A stretch of DNA of 64,000 nucleotides from Megascapheus bottae (lineage: Eukaryota > Chordata > Mammalia > Rodentia > Geomyidae), in assembly GCA_024803745.1 (NCBI GenBank), contig JANJXV010000025.1:14774341-14838340 (forward strand), given 5' to 3'. Numbering within the stretch: the stretch's first letter is position 1; every line of letters starts with the position of its first letter. The translations under genes and the position numbers were made by a program. The notes beneath the pieces are model-generated. The model was not told the DNA's origin. It did not search any database and saw only the letters and a list, made by a program, of their open reading frames with translations. This document shows, piece by piece, positions 10,996 through 20,760 of the stretch.

Positions 10996-11345
10996 ACTGA
11001 CGAATGTGTAGGTATTCAATATGGCGCCAGGCCTCAAAAATAGTAACAGCTGTTAACAAGAGATTGTTCCTGAACTGCTTTGAATGAATGAGGCAAAAAT
11101 TTAGGAGGAAGCAATAAACTGAGGCAGAATTCAACTATACCAATCATTGCATGCAGCTAAACATAAAATCAAACTCTTTTTAAGCACCTTTAATTATCAG
11201 CCCAGCATGGTCAGTACAAGTCTATAGGCCGTAGAGCAACTTATACAATATATGTGTATTGTGGTATAATATCTTCCTAACAACCCTCTCAGGCACTGAC
11301 ACAGCTACATGGTCAGAAACAAAGCAATTAAAAGCACTAGGCACA

Positions 11346-11445
11346 GGAAGTGGTACTGTGGCTCAAAGGGCAGGGTGGTATCTGAAGAGCTCAGGGACAG
11401 CACCCAGGCCCAGAGTTCAAGTCTCAAGTCCACCACCAACAACAA
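11346..11445 (+). mobile_element. Solo Geo monomer with exact 16-bp TSD
   Basis: A free-standing Geo unit from 'ggaagtggtactgtggctca' through 'gaagagctcagggacagcac' to 'cccagagttcaagtctcaag' and a CAACAA-type tail. It is bounded on both sides by aaaagcactaggcaca (11330-11345 and 11446-11461). Because the duplication abuts the Geo start, the unit inserted without a B1 or ID-like head, or lost it before integration (5' truncation). A-box-like 'tggctcaaaggg' and B-box-like 'gagttcaagtctc' are visible. Confidence 0.88.
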
Positions 11446-11544
11446 AAAAGCACTAGGCACACACTCTACTACCTCACTTCCTGGAAATCCCATTAAACAC
11501 CAGTCTGGGAAGCTATGAGCTTACCAGGCAGATCCAGTTCATTC

Positions 11545-11660
11545 AATTCAACAAGTATTCATTGAGCCCTTGTGGTATGTCTGCAATTCCAAGAGATGCT
11601 GAGGAAGATACAAAAAGAAGCACACAAAAATGACCCTGTTCTCCATGAGGTTGTAACAAG
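11545..11660 (+). mobile_element. Possible ancient mammalian interspersed repeat
   Basis: 'attcaacaagtattcattga', 'gcccttgtggtatgtctgca' and 'tgaccctgttctccatgagg' resemble a common ancient repeat (attcaacaaatatttattgag ... ccctcatggagc). The family is not assigned. Confidence 0.45.
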
Positions 11661-13160
11661 AGACATAAGCAATTTGAAAGCAAGATTGCCTGAGATGAAC
11701 ATTGTCACAGAAGACAGACAGGCGCCATATGAACTCAGAGGCATAGCAATTAACTCTGATGAGGATGGGTTAGCAAAATCTTCCCCAAGTGCAGACAGAG
11801 CATGCCATTGCCAGAGATCAATAAGGCAAGCATATGAACTTGTTTAATGACATTTTCAGGCATTGGGGGTAAAACCTTCAAGAAGCCCGAAGGACCAGCC
11901 CTGTCTCTATATTAACACTACTTGTGCTTAAGATATGATTGTTTGTTTGTTTTTTCAGTTACGGTAATATATCCTCTTTTAAAAACAAGTAGCAATGTTT
12001 ATCTACTGTTCTGATCTCCTTTAAAGAAAGGGAATTCTAGAAGGCTTTTCTTTTTCTGAAAGAAACTTTCCAAGTTAATAAAATAAGAATGACAAAATTC
12101 ATTTAACATTTCAGACTAGTTAGCCAAAGAGGTATTGCTAAAAAGAACTGGATTGAATGAATCTAGCCCAAGACAGCATGGAAATTTTACTCTTTATAAT
12201 ATGTCTGCCTCTTTCTCCTTGCCAACAATCACCCACAATTTCTTCAGACTAGCTCAAGAAGCTGATTATTGATCAACATAAACCTTGGCACCTATAACAC
12301 CCACTATAGCAGGTTGTGGTCTCCATGGAAACCTTCCAATAGTACCGATCTGAATTCAATTTCAGAAATAATGAGAGCAGATAATTCTGCACTCAATCAA
12401 TCACTGTCAGTCACTGTTATCAGGCAATCAGTCATTATGTCAGTCAGCCACCCTCACCACCAAGTTCTATGATGTGGTCAGATGAGACTGTTTTGACACC
12501 TAGAAGCAACATGAAGAAACTGGTTCATCTATGCTGGAAAAATGCCAATGATAAGGCAACACATTGCATTTATGAAAGCAATATAAACACACAAGCCAAG
12601 CACAATACACAGCAGTGTGGAATGTTCTAGACAGCAATTTCTCTAAGTATTGAAGACTGAGTGAAACATTGAGTCCAAAGACCTCCAATTAACCAGCAAG
12701 AAACAGAGCAGTTTATGTATTAGCCCAAAGCCACACAGTACAAAATCCAAGACAAAAATACAATTTTCTTCCCATCTTGTGGCCATCCAGGTCATCACAT
12801 ACATGCTGCTGACATTTAAAACCTTGTTTTCTGAGATAGGAGACTAAGGGACTCTTGAAAGTTACATTGTAATTCTGCCCAGTGAGCCTGTGGGATACCC
12901 ACAAGTATGGGGTATAAGCTATATGCTCTGAGGCCAACTCAAACCTCTTGCTGTTTGGGGTGAGTGTATACTTGGCCAAACACAACTTTTGGCTTGTAAG
13001 AAGAAACAAAAGACAAATTCTACAGTGCTACTGTAGAATTTGGCTGACACATGCCAAGTGACACTTTGGATATGTTTGGGGAAAGATTATCAAAAACACC
13101 TAAGTTGCATTTCTCTCTACAATGAATGGTAAATTAAACTTGAGAAGGTGGGAAATTCTG
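11661..13160. other. Unique non-coding DNA
   Basis: No recognised repeat or gene. It includes a CAATCA/CAGTCA-rich stretch near 12394-12450 without regular periodicity. Confidence 0.5.
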
Positions 13161-13177
13161 CTTCTGGCAAAAAAAGT

Positions 13178-13420
13178 CTTTTTTTTTTTGGTGGTGGTGG
13201 TCCTGGGGCTTGAACTTAAGGCCTTGGCCAGTGTCCCTGAGCTTTTATGGCTGAAGGTTGGCACTCTACCTCTTGAACCACAGCTCTACTTCTGGCTTTT
13301 TGGTGTTTGAGGGGAGATAAGAGTTGCATGGACTTTCCTGCCTGGACTGGCTTTGAGCTGTCATCTTCAGATCTCAGTCTGAGTAGTTAGGAATACTGGT
13401 ATGAGCCAGTAGTGCCCAGC
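13178..13420 (-). mobile_element. B1-head/Geo-tail composite SINE
   Basis: Poly-T, antisense Geo ('cctggggcttgaacttaagg', 'cactctacctcttgaaccac'), linker 'gaggggagataagagttgca', then antisense B1 head ending 'gtgcccagc'. 'ttctggc' flanks both ends (13162-13168 and about 13424-13430). Confidence 0.88.
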
Positions 13421-13540
13421 TATTTCTGGCCTCTTCAAGGGCCCAAAAGGAACTTGGCTCAAAGATCCTCTGTGCTGCAGGTTTAGCTTTGGAAGACGCA
13501 AACCTTCAGATTCATCTTAATTTTCTCAGAAACACCTTTA

Positions 13541-13607
13541 TTGTTCATTTTCTCTTTCCTTCTCTTCCTCTTTCTCCCTCTCTCCCTCTCCCTCTCCCCC
13601 TCTCTCA
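13541..13607. repeat. CT-rich polypyrimidine tract
   Basis: About 65 bases of TTCC/CTCT/CCCTCT units. Confidence 0.85.
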
Positions 13608-14049
13608 GTGGGGGCAGTGCAGTGATTTGAACTCAGGGCTCTCTCATTCCTAGGAATGTGTTCTACTCAAGGTATTTGCCTATCCCCAATACTTGATCTT
13701 TATACTGAATTACTGCTTTGACCTCCCCTTCTTCCTTACAAGGAATGGGAAAATAAACCTCTCAAACTCCCTCCAGAGTACTTAGATTCTCTAGATGTTC
13801 CTAAAACAAATTTGAACAGCTCTGTGACCATCACCGTAGGCTCATAACCTCCCTGCCTCATTCAGGTAATGTACCTGACCTATCCCACTGGACTGGTGGG
13901 GTTCACAGGTCCATGCCAGTGATGGCCAAGCAAAAAACTTTCCAATTCTCATGGAAATAGCAAATAAGAGGAGAGTTGAACTCAGCCAATTCATGCTTCC
14001 CATCCTATTAGAGCAAGAAGGAAGATGAAGAAATGGAGAAGGGAATAAC
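13608..14049. other. Mostly unique DNA with a faint SINE relic
   Basis: 'tgatttgaactcagggctct' near 13624-13645 recalls the antisense B-box end of ID-like or Geo SINEs, but nothing else aligns well. The rest is unique. Confidence 0.4.
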
Positions 14050-14175
14050 TAACATTTGTTGAGCATTTCTTAAAAACTAGGTACCACATTAAGGAGCCCA
14101 TTTGAAATGAGTATGATGATTTTACAGATGAGGGAACTGGGGCTCAAGGCAGCCCATGCCTACAGTCAAAACAGC
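14050..14175 (-). mobile_element. MIR fragment
   Basis: 'actaacatttgttgagcatt' then 'gatgattttacagatgaggg' and 'aactggggctcaag' follow the antisense MIR order (AACATTTATTGAGC ... TTTTACAGATGAGGAAACTGAGG). Confidence 0.75.
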
Positions 14176-14544
14176 TGATGAACAATTACGTTTAGGACTA
14201 TAGTAATAGCCAAGATTATTCAGGGGGTCAGAGTTAGTCCACAAATGTTAACTACCAACTCACCAGTTTCTCAGGGAATCTTTATTCTATGCTTTGAGGT
14301 CACAGAACAGAGAGGCTAAATCAGTTACTCCAGCCTAGCTGGTCCACAGCAGAGCTAACGACACAACCAACCATTTGTGTAACAGAGTCTAGAACCATTT
14401 TTTCCAAAACCTATGTCCTTTCCAGGATATAACATCAATTTTCTGTTTCTAAAGAAACCAATAAAAGGTAAGCCTGAACAATCATCTATTAAGACCCTTC
14501 CCATGGCACATAAATCATATGTTTGTGTTGACTGCCTGGTAATT

Positions 14545-14648
14545 AAGATGACCATATAAATTACTGTCCGGATTTGGACATCTCAGCAATTACTCCAAGA
14601 CAATCACCATAACCAGAAACTGAACCAAGACAGTAATGGCCACCCTGG
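14545..14648. mobile_element. Possible short non-autonomous DNA transposon relic
   Basis: The left edge 'aagatgaccatataaattac' and right edge 'gtaatggccaccctgg' resemble inverted ends of the AGGGTGACCATA type, and 'tgtccggatttggacatc' fits the interior of such ancient mammalian elements. Assignment rests on end motifs only. Confidence 0.35.
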
Positions 14649-15131
14649 TGCTAATGGTGGTGTATAACATGCATCATTACACTCTATCCCTAGGGCAGCA
14701 CGTGAAGATAAGATCAGCCAGACTAGAGATGTGAAATCCAAGTCTCTAATTTCAGGTGGGCCCATCCCTCCTCCCATGGCAAGAGCCACTAGCCCTTCCT
14801 TTACCTAATGTAGTTCTTTTAACTTGCTTTCTCCCCAAAGACTATACCTAACTGTTCAGCCACGAGAGAGTCATTTATACTTAGCTGTCTGAGCTGCCAT
14901 GTGGCACTCAATGGCAGCTGAGGATGGAACTGTGTCATCAATCATGAGCTCTGCTGGCCATGGTCCTGGCCTCAGCTTATTCTTTGGGAAAGTGCCAGCT
15001 AACTCCTTTTCCATTATTTACCTTTGACCTTCATGAAGGAGTTAGACATGAGGTTTTTAAGCTTGCCTCATGGGGCAGTGTTCCTTTGAAAAGAACAACA
15101 AGGGGATCTAGATACTTCTCTTTCAACAATG
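14649..15131. other. Unique non-coding DNA
   Basis: No recognised repeat or gene. Confidence 0.5.
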
Positions 15132-15133
15132 GG

Positions 15134-15225
15134 AAGAGGAGGAGGAGGAGGAGGAGGAGGAGGAGGAGGAGGAGGAGGAGGAGGAGGAGGAGGAGGAGGA
15201 GGAGGAGGAGGAGGAGGCGGCGGCG
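15134..15225. repeat. (AGG)n trinucleotide repeat with CGG end
   Basis: About 28 uninterrupted AGG units capped by CGGCGGCG. The plus strand is G-rich enough for quadruplex formation. Read in frame it gives a poly-arginine run, which is an artefact of the repeat. Confidence 0.97.
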
Positions 15226-15729
15226 AAAAAAGAAGATGCCTGGTTAAGGAGGAAATGGATTAGCCAGGGTGAGAGTGTATACCTCCTTCACTCTTGCTCC
15301 CATTTGAGTATAACAGACATCAGCCATTAGTGGAGGGAGACAGAGGGAGCAAAAATGGCCATGACTATGATAATAATGAAGATGACAGAAATATTTCCAT
15401 CAACTTGAGAGCTGCTTTACAGGTGTGGTTATCATTCTCATTTTAGAAGCAGAGAAAGACTTGCAGAAGGCAAAAATTTCCATCTAAGGTCTAAATGAGG
15501 CTATGCAACACCAGTACCAACCATCTTTACCCCTGGCGTGGACACTCACATGCACAAAAAGAAAAAAAGAACGGCAGAGGGAGAGACAAATGGGGTTGGT
15601 GTGACTCACATCTTCTAATTTCATCCATGAGGTCTCCAGCATACTCCCTGCTGTTCCTCAGAAAGTATTTCTCTGTCATGAACATGTTAAACATGAAATG
15701 GGAGAAGATCAAAAGCTACAGAAGAGGGG
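15226..15729. other. Mostly unique DNA
   Basis: Contains a faint antisense MIR-like stretch near 15410-15480 ('ttatcattctcattttagaa'). No gene recognised. Confidence 0.4.
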
Positions 15730-15945
15730 AGCTAGGAGCTGATGGCTCATACCTGTAGTAGTAGCTTAAGAGGATGAGATCTGAAGATTGGTTCAAAGTC
15801 AGACTAGGAAGAAAGGTCTGCAAGGTTCTTATCTCCTATTAGCAAATAGAAATGAAGCTGTGATTCAAGTGGGAGAGTAGCAGCCTTAAGTGGGAAAGCT
15901 AAGAGGCAGCGTGCAGGCCCTGAGTTCAAGCTCCAGTACTGACAT
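15730..15945 (+). mobile_element. B1-head/Geo-tail composite SINE
   Basis: Diverged copy with head 'gctaggagctgatggctcat', 'gaggatgagatctgaagatt', linker 'cttatctcctattagcaaat', Geo 'gaagctgtgattcaagtggg' and end 'ctgagttcaagctccagtac'. Confidence 0.8.
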
Positions 15946-18560
15946 GTACACAGTGAGGGGAAATTGTTGTACGAGTGTGAACAACCACATCAGAATGTAT
16001 TTTACCCTAGAACACTTATGACCCTAACATTTAATATTTCAATCTTGAGCACAGAGTTGGGACAGACATATGTTGTACCCCTGTCTTTTAAGGAATGTTC
16101 AACAAATGTCCAATAATCCCATGTCCATTTCTGCCTCCCTTCCAGAGCTAAGCTTTGCTCAAAAAGTTTGACCTAAACCAGATGGACCCAGTCTCCTCTC
16201 TTTGCCTCCTTTTGGGCATCAAAGAGATTCCATTTCAATAAAAAGAGTAGATAGAAAATTTGACCTATGCTAATGGGAACAGTATTTCAGGCCCCACATA
16301 AACTTTGGCCTTTGGAACCCCCTACCTTCTGGTAATATGCGCTCACATTCAGGTTCAATAAGCATTGCCTTCAGGTTCTAAAACAATTGCTTGGCACTCA
16401 GGAGGCAGTTGAGAACTGTTTGCTGAGTGAATATATGAGTTATGTCTAGGAAGTTGCTGCATGTGGAATCCTAGGGAAAGGCGAAGGCCCATCCCCTGCC
16501 TTTGTCTTTAGCTCATTAATATTCATGTGCTGATCAGCTTTATAACCTTTCATTTTAGCAGCCTGTAGACTCAGACCTAGGTTCTTGAAAGTGTGTAGGA
16601 ACAAGTTCGGACTCAGGATCCAGATCCCTCCCTAAAGGCAGTGACTCAGAACCTGGGTTATGAGACCTCTGGGTTAACTGTAGGTGTAAAAGTGATGGAA
16701 AATCAGTGGGGCAGGGGGCCAGGGTGTCTCCATGGCTACACAGGCAAAAAGGCTGAGCCCAGGACAGACAGGGGAGAAGATGGGGACACTGGGCAGAGCA
16801 GTTTCTGCTATGGTACCCAGAGCATGGAAGGTGCGGCAATGAGTATAGGCAGAAGATGTCAGAGCAAGACAGACAGGGAAAACAAAGTCAAGCCAGCACT
16901 GGCGGGTCCAGCAATCAAAATTCTGACAAAGGGGACTGGCCTGTATCCCCTCTTCATTTCATTTCTTTCTAGACCTTGCTAGTCTTCAATGTAAATGGAA
17001 GGTTGATTACTTTAGCTATAAAAATCAGATAGCTAATTTTTGACCCTTTAAATCACACACAAAAGCTCAGGTCCTGGAGAGAACAGTCTTTTGGACATTC
17101 TTCCCTTTTCTTGGTTCTTAATCCCAGATATCCATAATCCCATCGGCTAAGCCAATTTAAGAGAGGAGAGGATCCAGAAGAGCTAGAGGTCAGTGCTAGG
17201 ACAGTCAGGGAGACAGCAGAGACAGAGATGGCAGAGAAGAGCAAAAGGGATGAGAGAAGAAACCATCAGAAGCTGTGTGCCTGGGAAAAAATGAATAGGA
17301 GGTGTGTCTGAAGTGGATTCCTCGTTTGGTTGGCATCAGGAAGAAGATAGTTGTATGTATGGCCAGAGAACTCTATGAGGTGGGACCTTCCTTATGGGAG
17401 AGATCAACTTCCTTCTATCTTTCTAGGAAAAATGCTGTCAGCTCAGTCTTTGCTGTTGGAAATTTAGCAAGCAGGTTCTGATCCACTTCTCATGAAAGAG
17501 AAGGAAGATTTGGGCATATAACTTTAGATATCATAGTCACCCTGCCTGCCATCAAGCCAGAGCATATTGGAATTCCACTTGAGTGACACAAAAGGTCTTG
17601 CAAAGGACTCAAGATAAGGGGAGCATCCCAGAACCCCTACATCAGCAGCAGGGAGCCTGTGCCAAGTATTGCTCAGTATTTTTCTTTAAACCAACAGACC
17701 AAGCATGGAGTGGGTGAGATATTACACAACAGGACCAAAGATTGAACTGAAAGAAGCCAGAATGGCTGCCAGATGGATTCCAAAAGGCCTGTGGCAGAGA
17801 GAGGAAAGGGACAGGCCTCTTTTGGTATGAACTCCAGGTCAGTCTCTCTGACTTCCAGGCTGCTTGGATGAAAAACAAGGGCTCTCAGAGGAATTCAGAG
17901 TCAGTTTCCTGCCAAGCAGTATATTCTGTCAAAGTGGAATTCTGATTCATACGCCTGAGACTCTTCTTTGAGAATAAGTGCCTTTCATTCAATATGGCAG
18001 TTTTGGTGGTATCAACCACTGGTAGTCAGTGAAATAAATGTAGGAGCAGTCAGACAATTCTTAATCTCATACCTTCAGTGGAGAAGAACTTTCTATTATT
18101 CTAGAAGCTGGTGGGAGAGTTATGCTTGCTGAAATATGACATTATAGACCTAGTTGGGGTAGTGCAGAGGGTCTTCTCTGATTCCACCCATAAGGAATGG
18201 GCTCTGTCCAACATGAGGGGACTAGAACTTTCTGTTTCTAGTTATCCAATCAATGGCTGCATCCTTCTACAGAGGCTTATTCTTTACAGGCCTTGAGAAT
18301 AAGGCAAGCTTGAAGGAAAGTCAGTTTGTACGCCCTAACTTTGGAAGATTTTTAAAGGGAAGCCACAAAAGGGCTTATGTTTTTGCAAATAGAAATGAAA
18401 CACCTGAAGATAATAGAAGGGCCTCCAGGGGGCTTGGTAATAGCAGCTTCCATTTGTTCTCTGATTTCTCCAAAGGGCAAATGGAATATCCCCTTGAAGT
18501 ATCTTTCACCTTGTTCTTGAGAAATAACTCAGAATCAAGATGTTGAGAAAGGTATAATAA
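15946..18560. other. Unique non-coding DNA
   Basis: About 2.6 kb with no recognised mobile element or gene, the longest repeat-poor stretch in the first third of the window. 16505-16560 is a compact A+T-rich block with 'ctcattaatattcatgtgct'. Short frames such as 16641-16982 have no domain. Confidence 0.5.
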
Positions 18561-18563
18561 GAG

Positions 18564-18640
18564 GGAGAAGGAAGAGGAAGAGGAGGAAAAGGAGGAGGAG
18601 GAGGAGGAGGAGGAGGAGGAGGAGGAGGAGGAGGAGGAGG
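18564..18640. repeat. (GGA)n trinucleotide repeat
   Basis: A GAGGAA/GGAAAA lead-in followed by about 18 pure GGA units and an A-run. Same strand and motif as the array at 15134-15225. Confidence 0.95.
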
Positions 18641-19879
18641 AAAAAAATCTAAGTCCATGGTGTCCTTTCCCCAGGATAGAACCATCCTAACCTAGAACTT
18701 ACTTCCATAGTGAAGAAAGAAGTTTACCACCTTACTCCCAAGGAGGAAGCAGAGATTCACATGTTTATTTCAAAACATTTACATAGAAGTGGCTTCGGAA
18801 CAAAGCCCATGCACCTAAAAGATGCTAACATCCTAAGAAGAGTATGAGCCTGAGTGCACAAAACTACATGAAGATGAATGTTCATGCACAACATGGCTCT
18901 GTGACTTCCCTTTAAATTCTATTTAGAATGATGAAACATGGAAGATATTTTCAAATAAGATTAGGTAGACTTGCTGGTTTGAACTATATCCAGCTCTATT
19001 TTGTTTGTTACCTTCGGAGGTCTTAGAGAACCTGTTCGTATCCAATTTCACTTACCCAATTCCCACTTTATCCAGGACATGAATAGTGAAGACGGTGTCC
19101 TGGTATCCTTTCTCTAGTTAGTCAGAACTAAGAGACAAACAGATGGAGGTGAGGGAGACAGAAGGGCCCTTTGGAGGCAACATCTCTGCCCTCTATAGAG
19201 AGCCAATGGAAGAATAAATAGATGCTTGTCACCAAATATGGTGGCTTCTGTCCTGAAACCATGATGCCTCTCATGACAGCTTATTGTTCTTATGGAAATG
19301 TGTCATCTTCAAAGTGTCATAAGGAGTTGACTTGGAGATCAATTCCAGCAGGACTCAACTGTGTGCTTGATCAGTCCTAGCCTGCATGAAAAGCCCATAA
19401 GGTTGCTAAGGAGTAGATTTCAGCTTCTGGTTTAGTCCCTCTGATGTAGGATTCAGCTTTTCAGCATTAGTCATTCCCCAGACAACAAGAGAGGCAAGAC
19501 TTAGGTCACAATCATTTTCAAAACTCTTCCCCTAGAGAAGGATCCTGCTCTTCAGAGTCTCCATCATCCACAAATCCTGATTTTCAAAATCATGCCTTTA
19601 AAACAGCCTCTTTGAAGTTTCTTCCCCTGGGGGATTCCCATCTGGATCTAAAATCCCTGATGTTTCAATACCACATCTGTTGAAGAAGACTTGGCTGTAG
19701 GTGCTGATGGCTGGGTTGTTTGAGAAACTGCGAAGAGATCACTCACCATAACTCTCTTGCTGTCATTCAAAGCAATTACATGTGTCACCTGGTGAACTCA
19801 GGGACTCTGGCAAGGGGGCTCTACCACTTGATTCATGTACCCAGTCCTTTTTCTTTTTTCCTTTCATTATTCTCAGATA
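18641..19879. other. Unique non-coding DNA
   Basis: No recognised repeat or gene. Confidence 0.5.
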
Positions 19880-20075
19880 AAGTTCTCCAACAGTTTTGTC
19901 TTCAGCTGGTCTGAGATCATGATGGTATTACAGATACGCATCGTCATGCTCAGCTTATTGAGGTGTGCTTCTTGTTCACATTTTCCCCAACCTCCAAATG
20001 GCCTTGCATTATAATCCTCCTAATCTCTGCCTCCTGTCTAGCAGGTGTTACAGATGTAATCCACCCTGCCTAGCC
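19880..20075 (-). mobile_element. Two decayed B1 (7SL-derived) relics
   Basis: 'ggtattacagatacgcatcg' with 'tcatgctcagc' (ending near 19954), and 'taatctctgcctcctgtcta' with 'ggtgttacagatgtaatcca' and 'ccctgcctagc' (ending near 20074), both match the antisense B1 pattern CTCCTGAGTGCTGGGATTACAGGTGTGCGCCACCATGCCTGGC. No Geo part is evident. Confidence 0.55.
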
Positions 20076-20439
20076 CTCAAAACATACTTAAAAAGGAATT
20101 CTTCCCTGGAATTGAACATGAATGCCCACTGGCACAGAGCCAGTACACTCATTTACATTTTATCCATGGTCACTTACAAACCACAATGTCAAATCCAAGG
20201 ACAGAGACAGATGCTGCCTGGCTCAAAGAGTCCAAGACAGTCATTCTTTGGCCTTTTATAGAAAGTATGACTGTCCTCTGTAATACAGTTTGGGAAGCCT
20301 ACGGCATTCTTACTAGCCAATGTTCCCAACAATGCATTGAGAATTCAGCTTAGAACGTGAGTATAGCGTAACAAGCCCCTGGGATATTTCCACAATATAT
20401 ACAGTAAGATAGAACAAGCACTAAAAAAAATGTCTTTCA

Positions 20440-20760
20440 TAATGCTCAGGATTTGAACTCAGATCTGTGCTTACAAGATAAATGCTCTTACTACTAAACA
20501 ACACTTACAGAGACTTTTTTTATATGCTGGTTACTTTGAGATAAGATCTTACTTCTTCCCCAGGCACATGGGAGAGCTGAAATCTACCTATGTTGAGTTT
20601 CCTGTCATAGCTAGGATAATAGGCAAGCGAGGCAAGCGTTAGCATGTAATGCTGTGCCTTGATTTCAGTTGAGGGGGATCTTTGTGGGTTTATCTGCCCA
20701 ATACTCTGAATCTCAGCCTCCCAAGTAGCTCCAGTTATAGGAACTAGCCCCTGTATTCAA
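20440..20760 (-). mobile_element. ID-like and B1 relics
   Basis: 20440-20505 reads 'atttgaactcagatctgtgc' then 'aaatgctcttactactaaac', an antisense ID-like pattern. 20531-20665 and 20680-20755 carry antisense B1 pieces such as 'tcatagctaggataataggc' and 'atctcagcctcccaagtagc'. All are badly decayed. Confidence 0.5.

Noticed and set aside
9196..11445. Solo Geo copies considered as possible tRNA genes
   Set aside because: A- and B-box-like motifs and D-/T-arm-like pairing are present, but there is no credible anticodon arm or acceptor stem, and the tails and TSDs mark them as retroposons.
14960..15247. 95-codon frame with a poly-arginine run
   Set aside because: The arginines come from the (AGG)n microsatellite, and the flanking codons show no recognisable protein.
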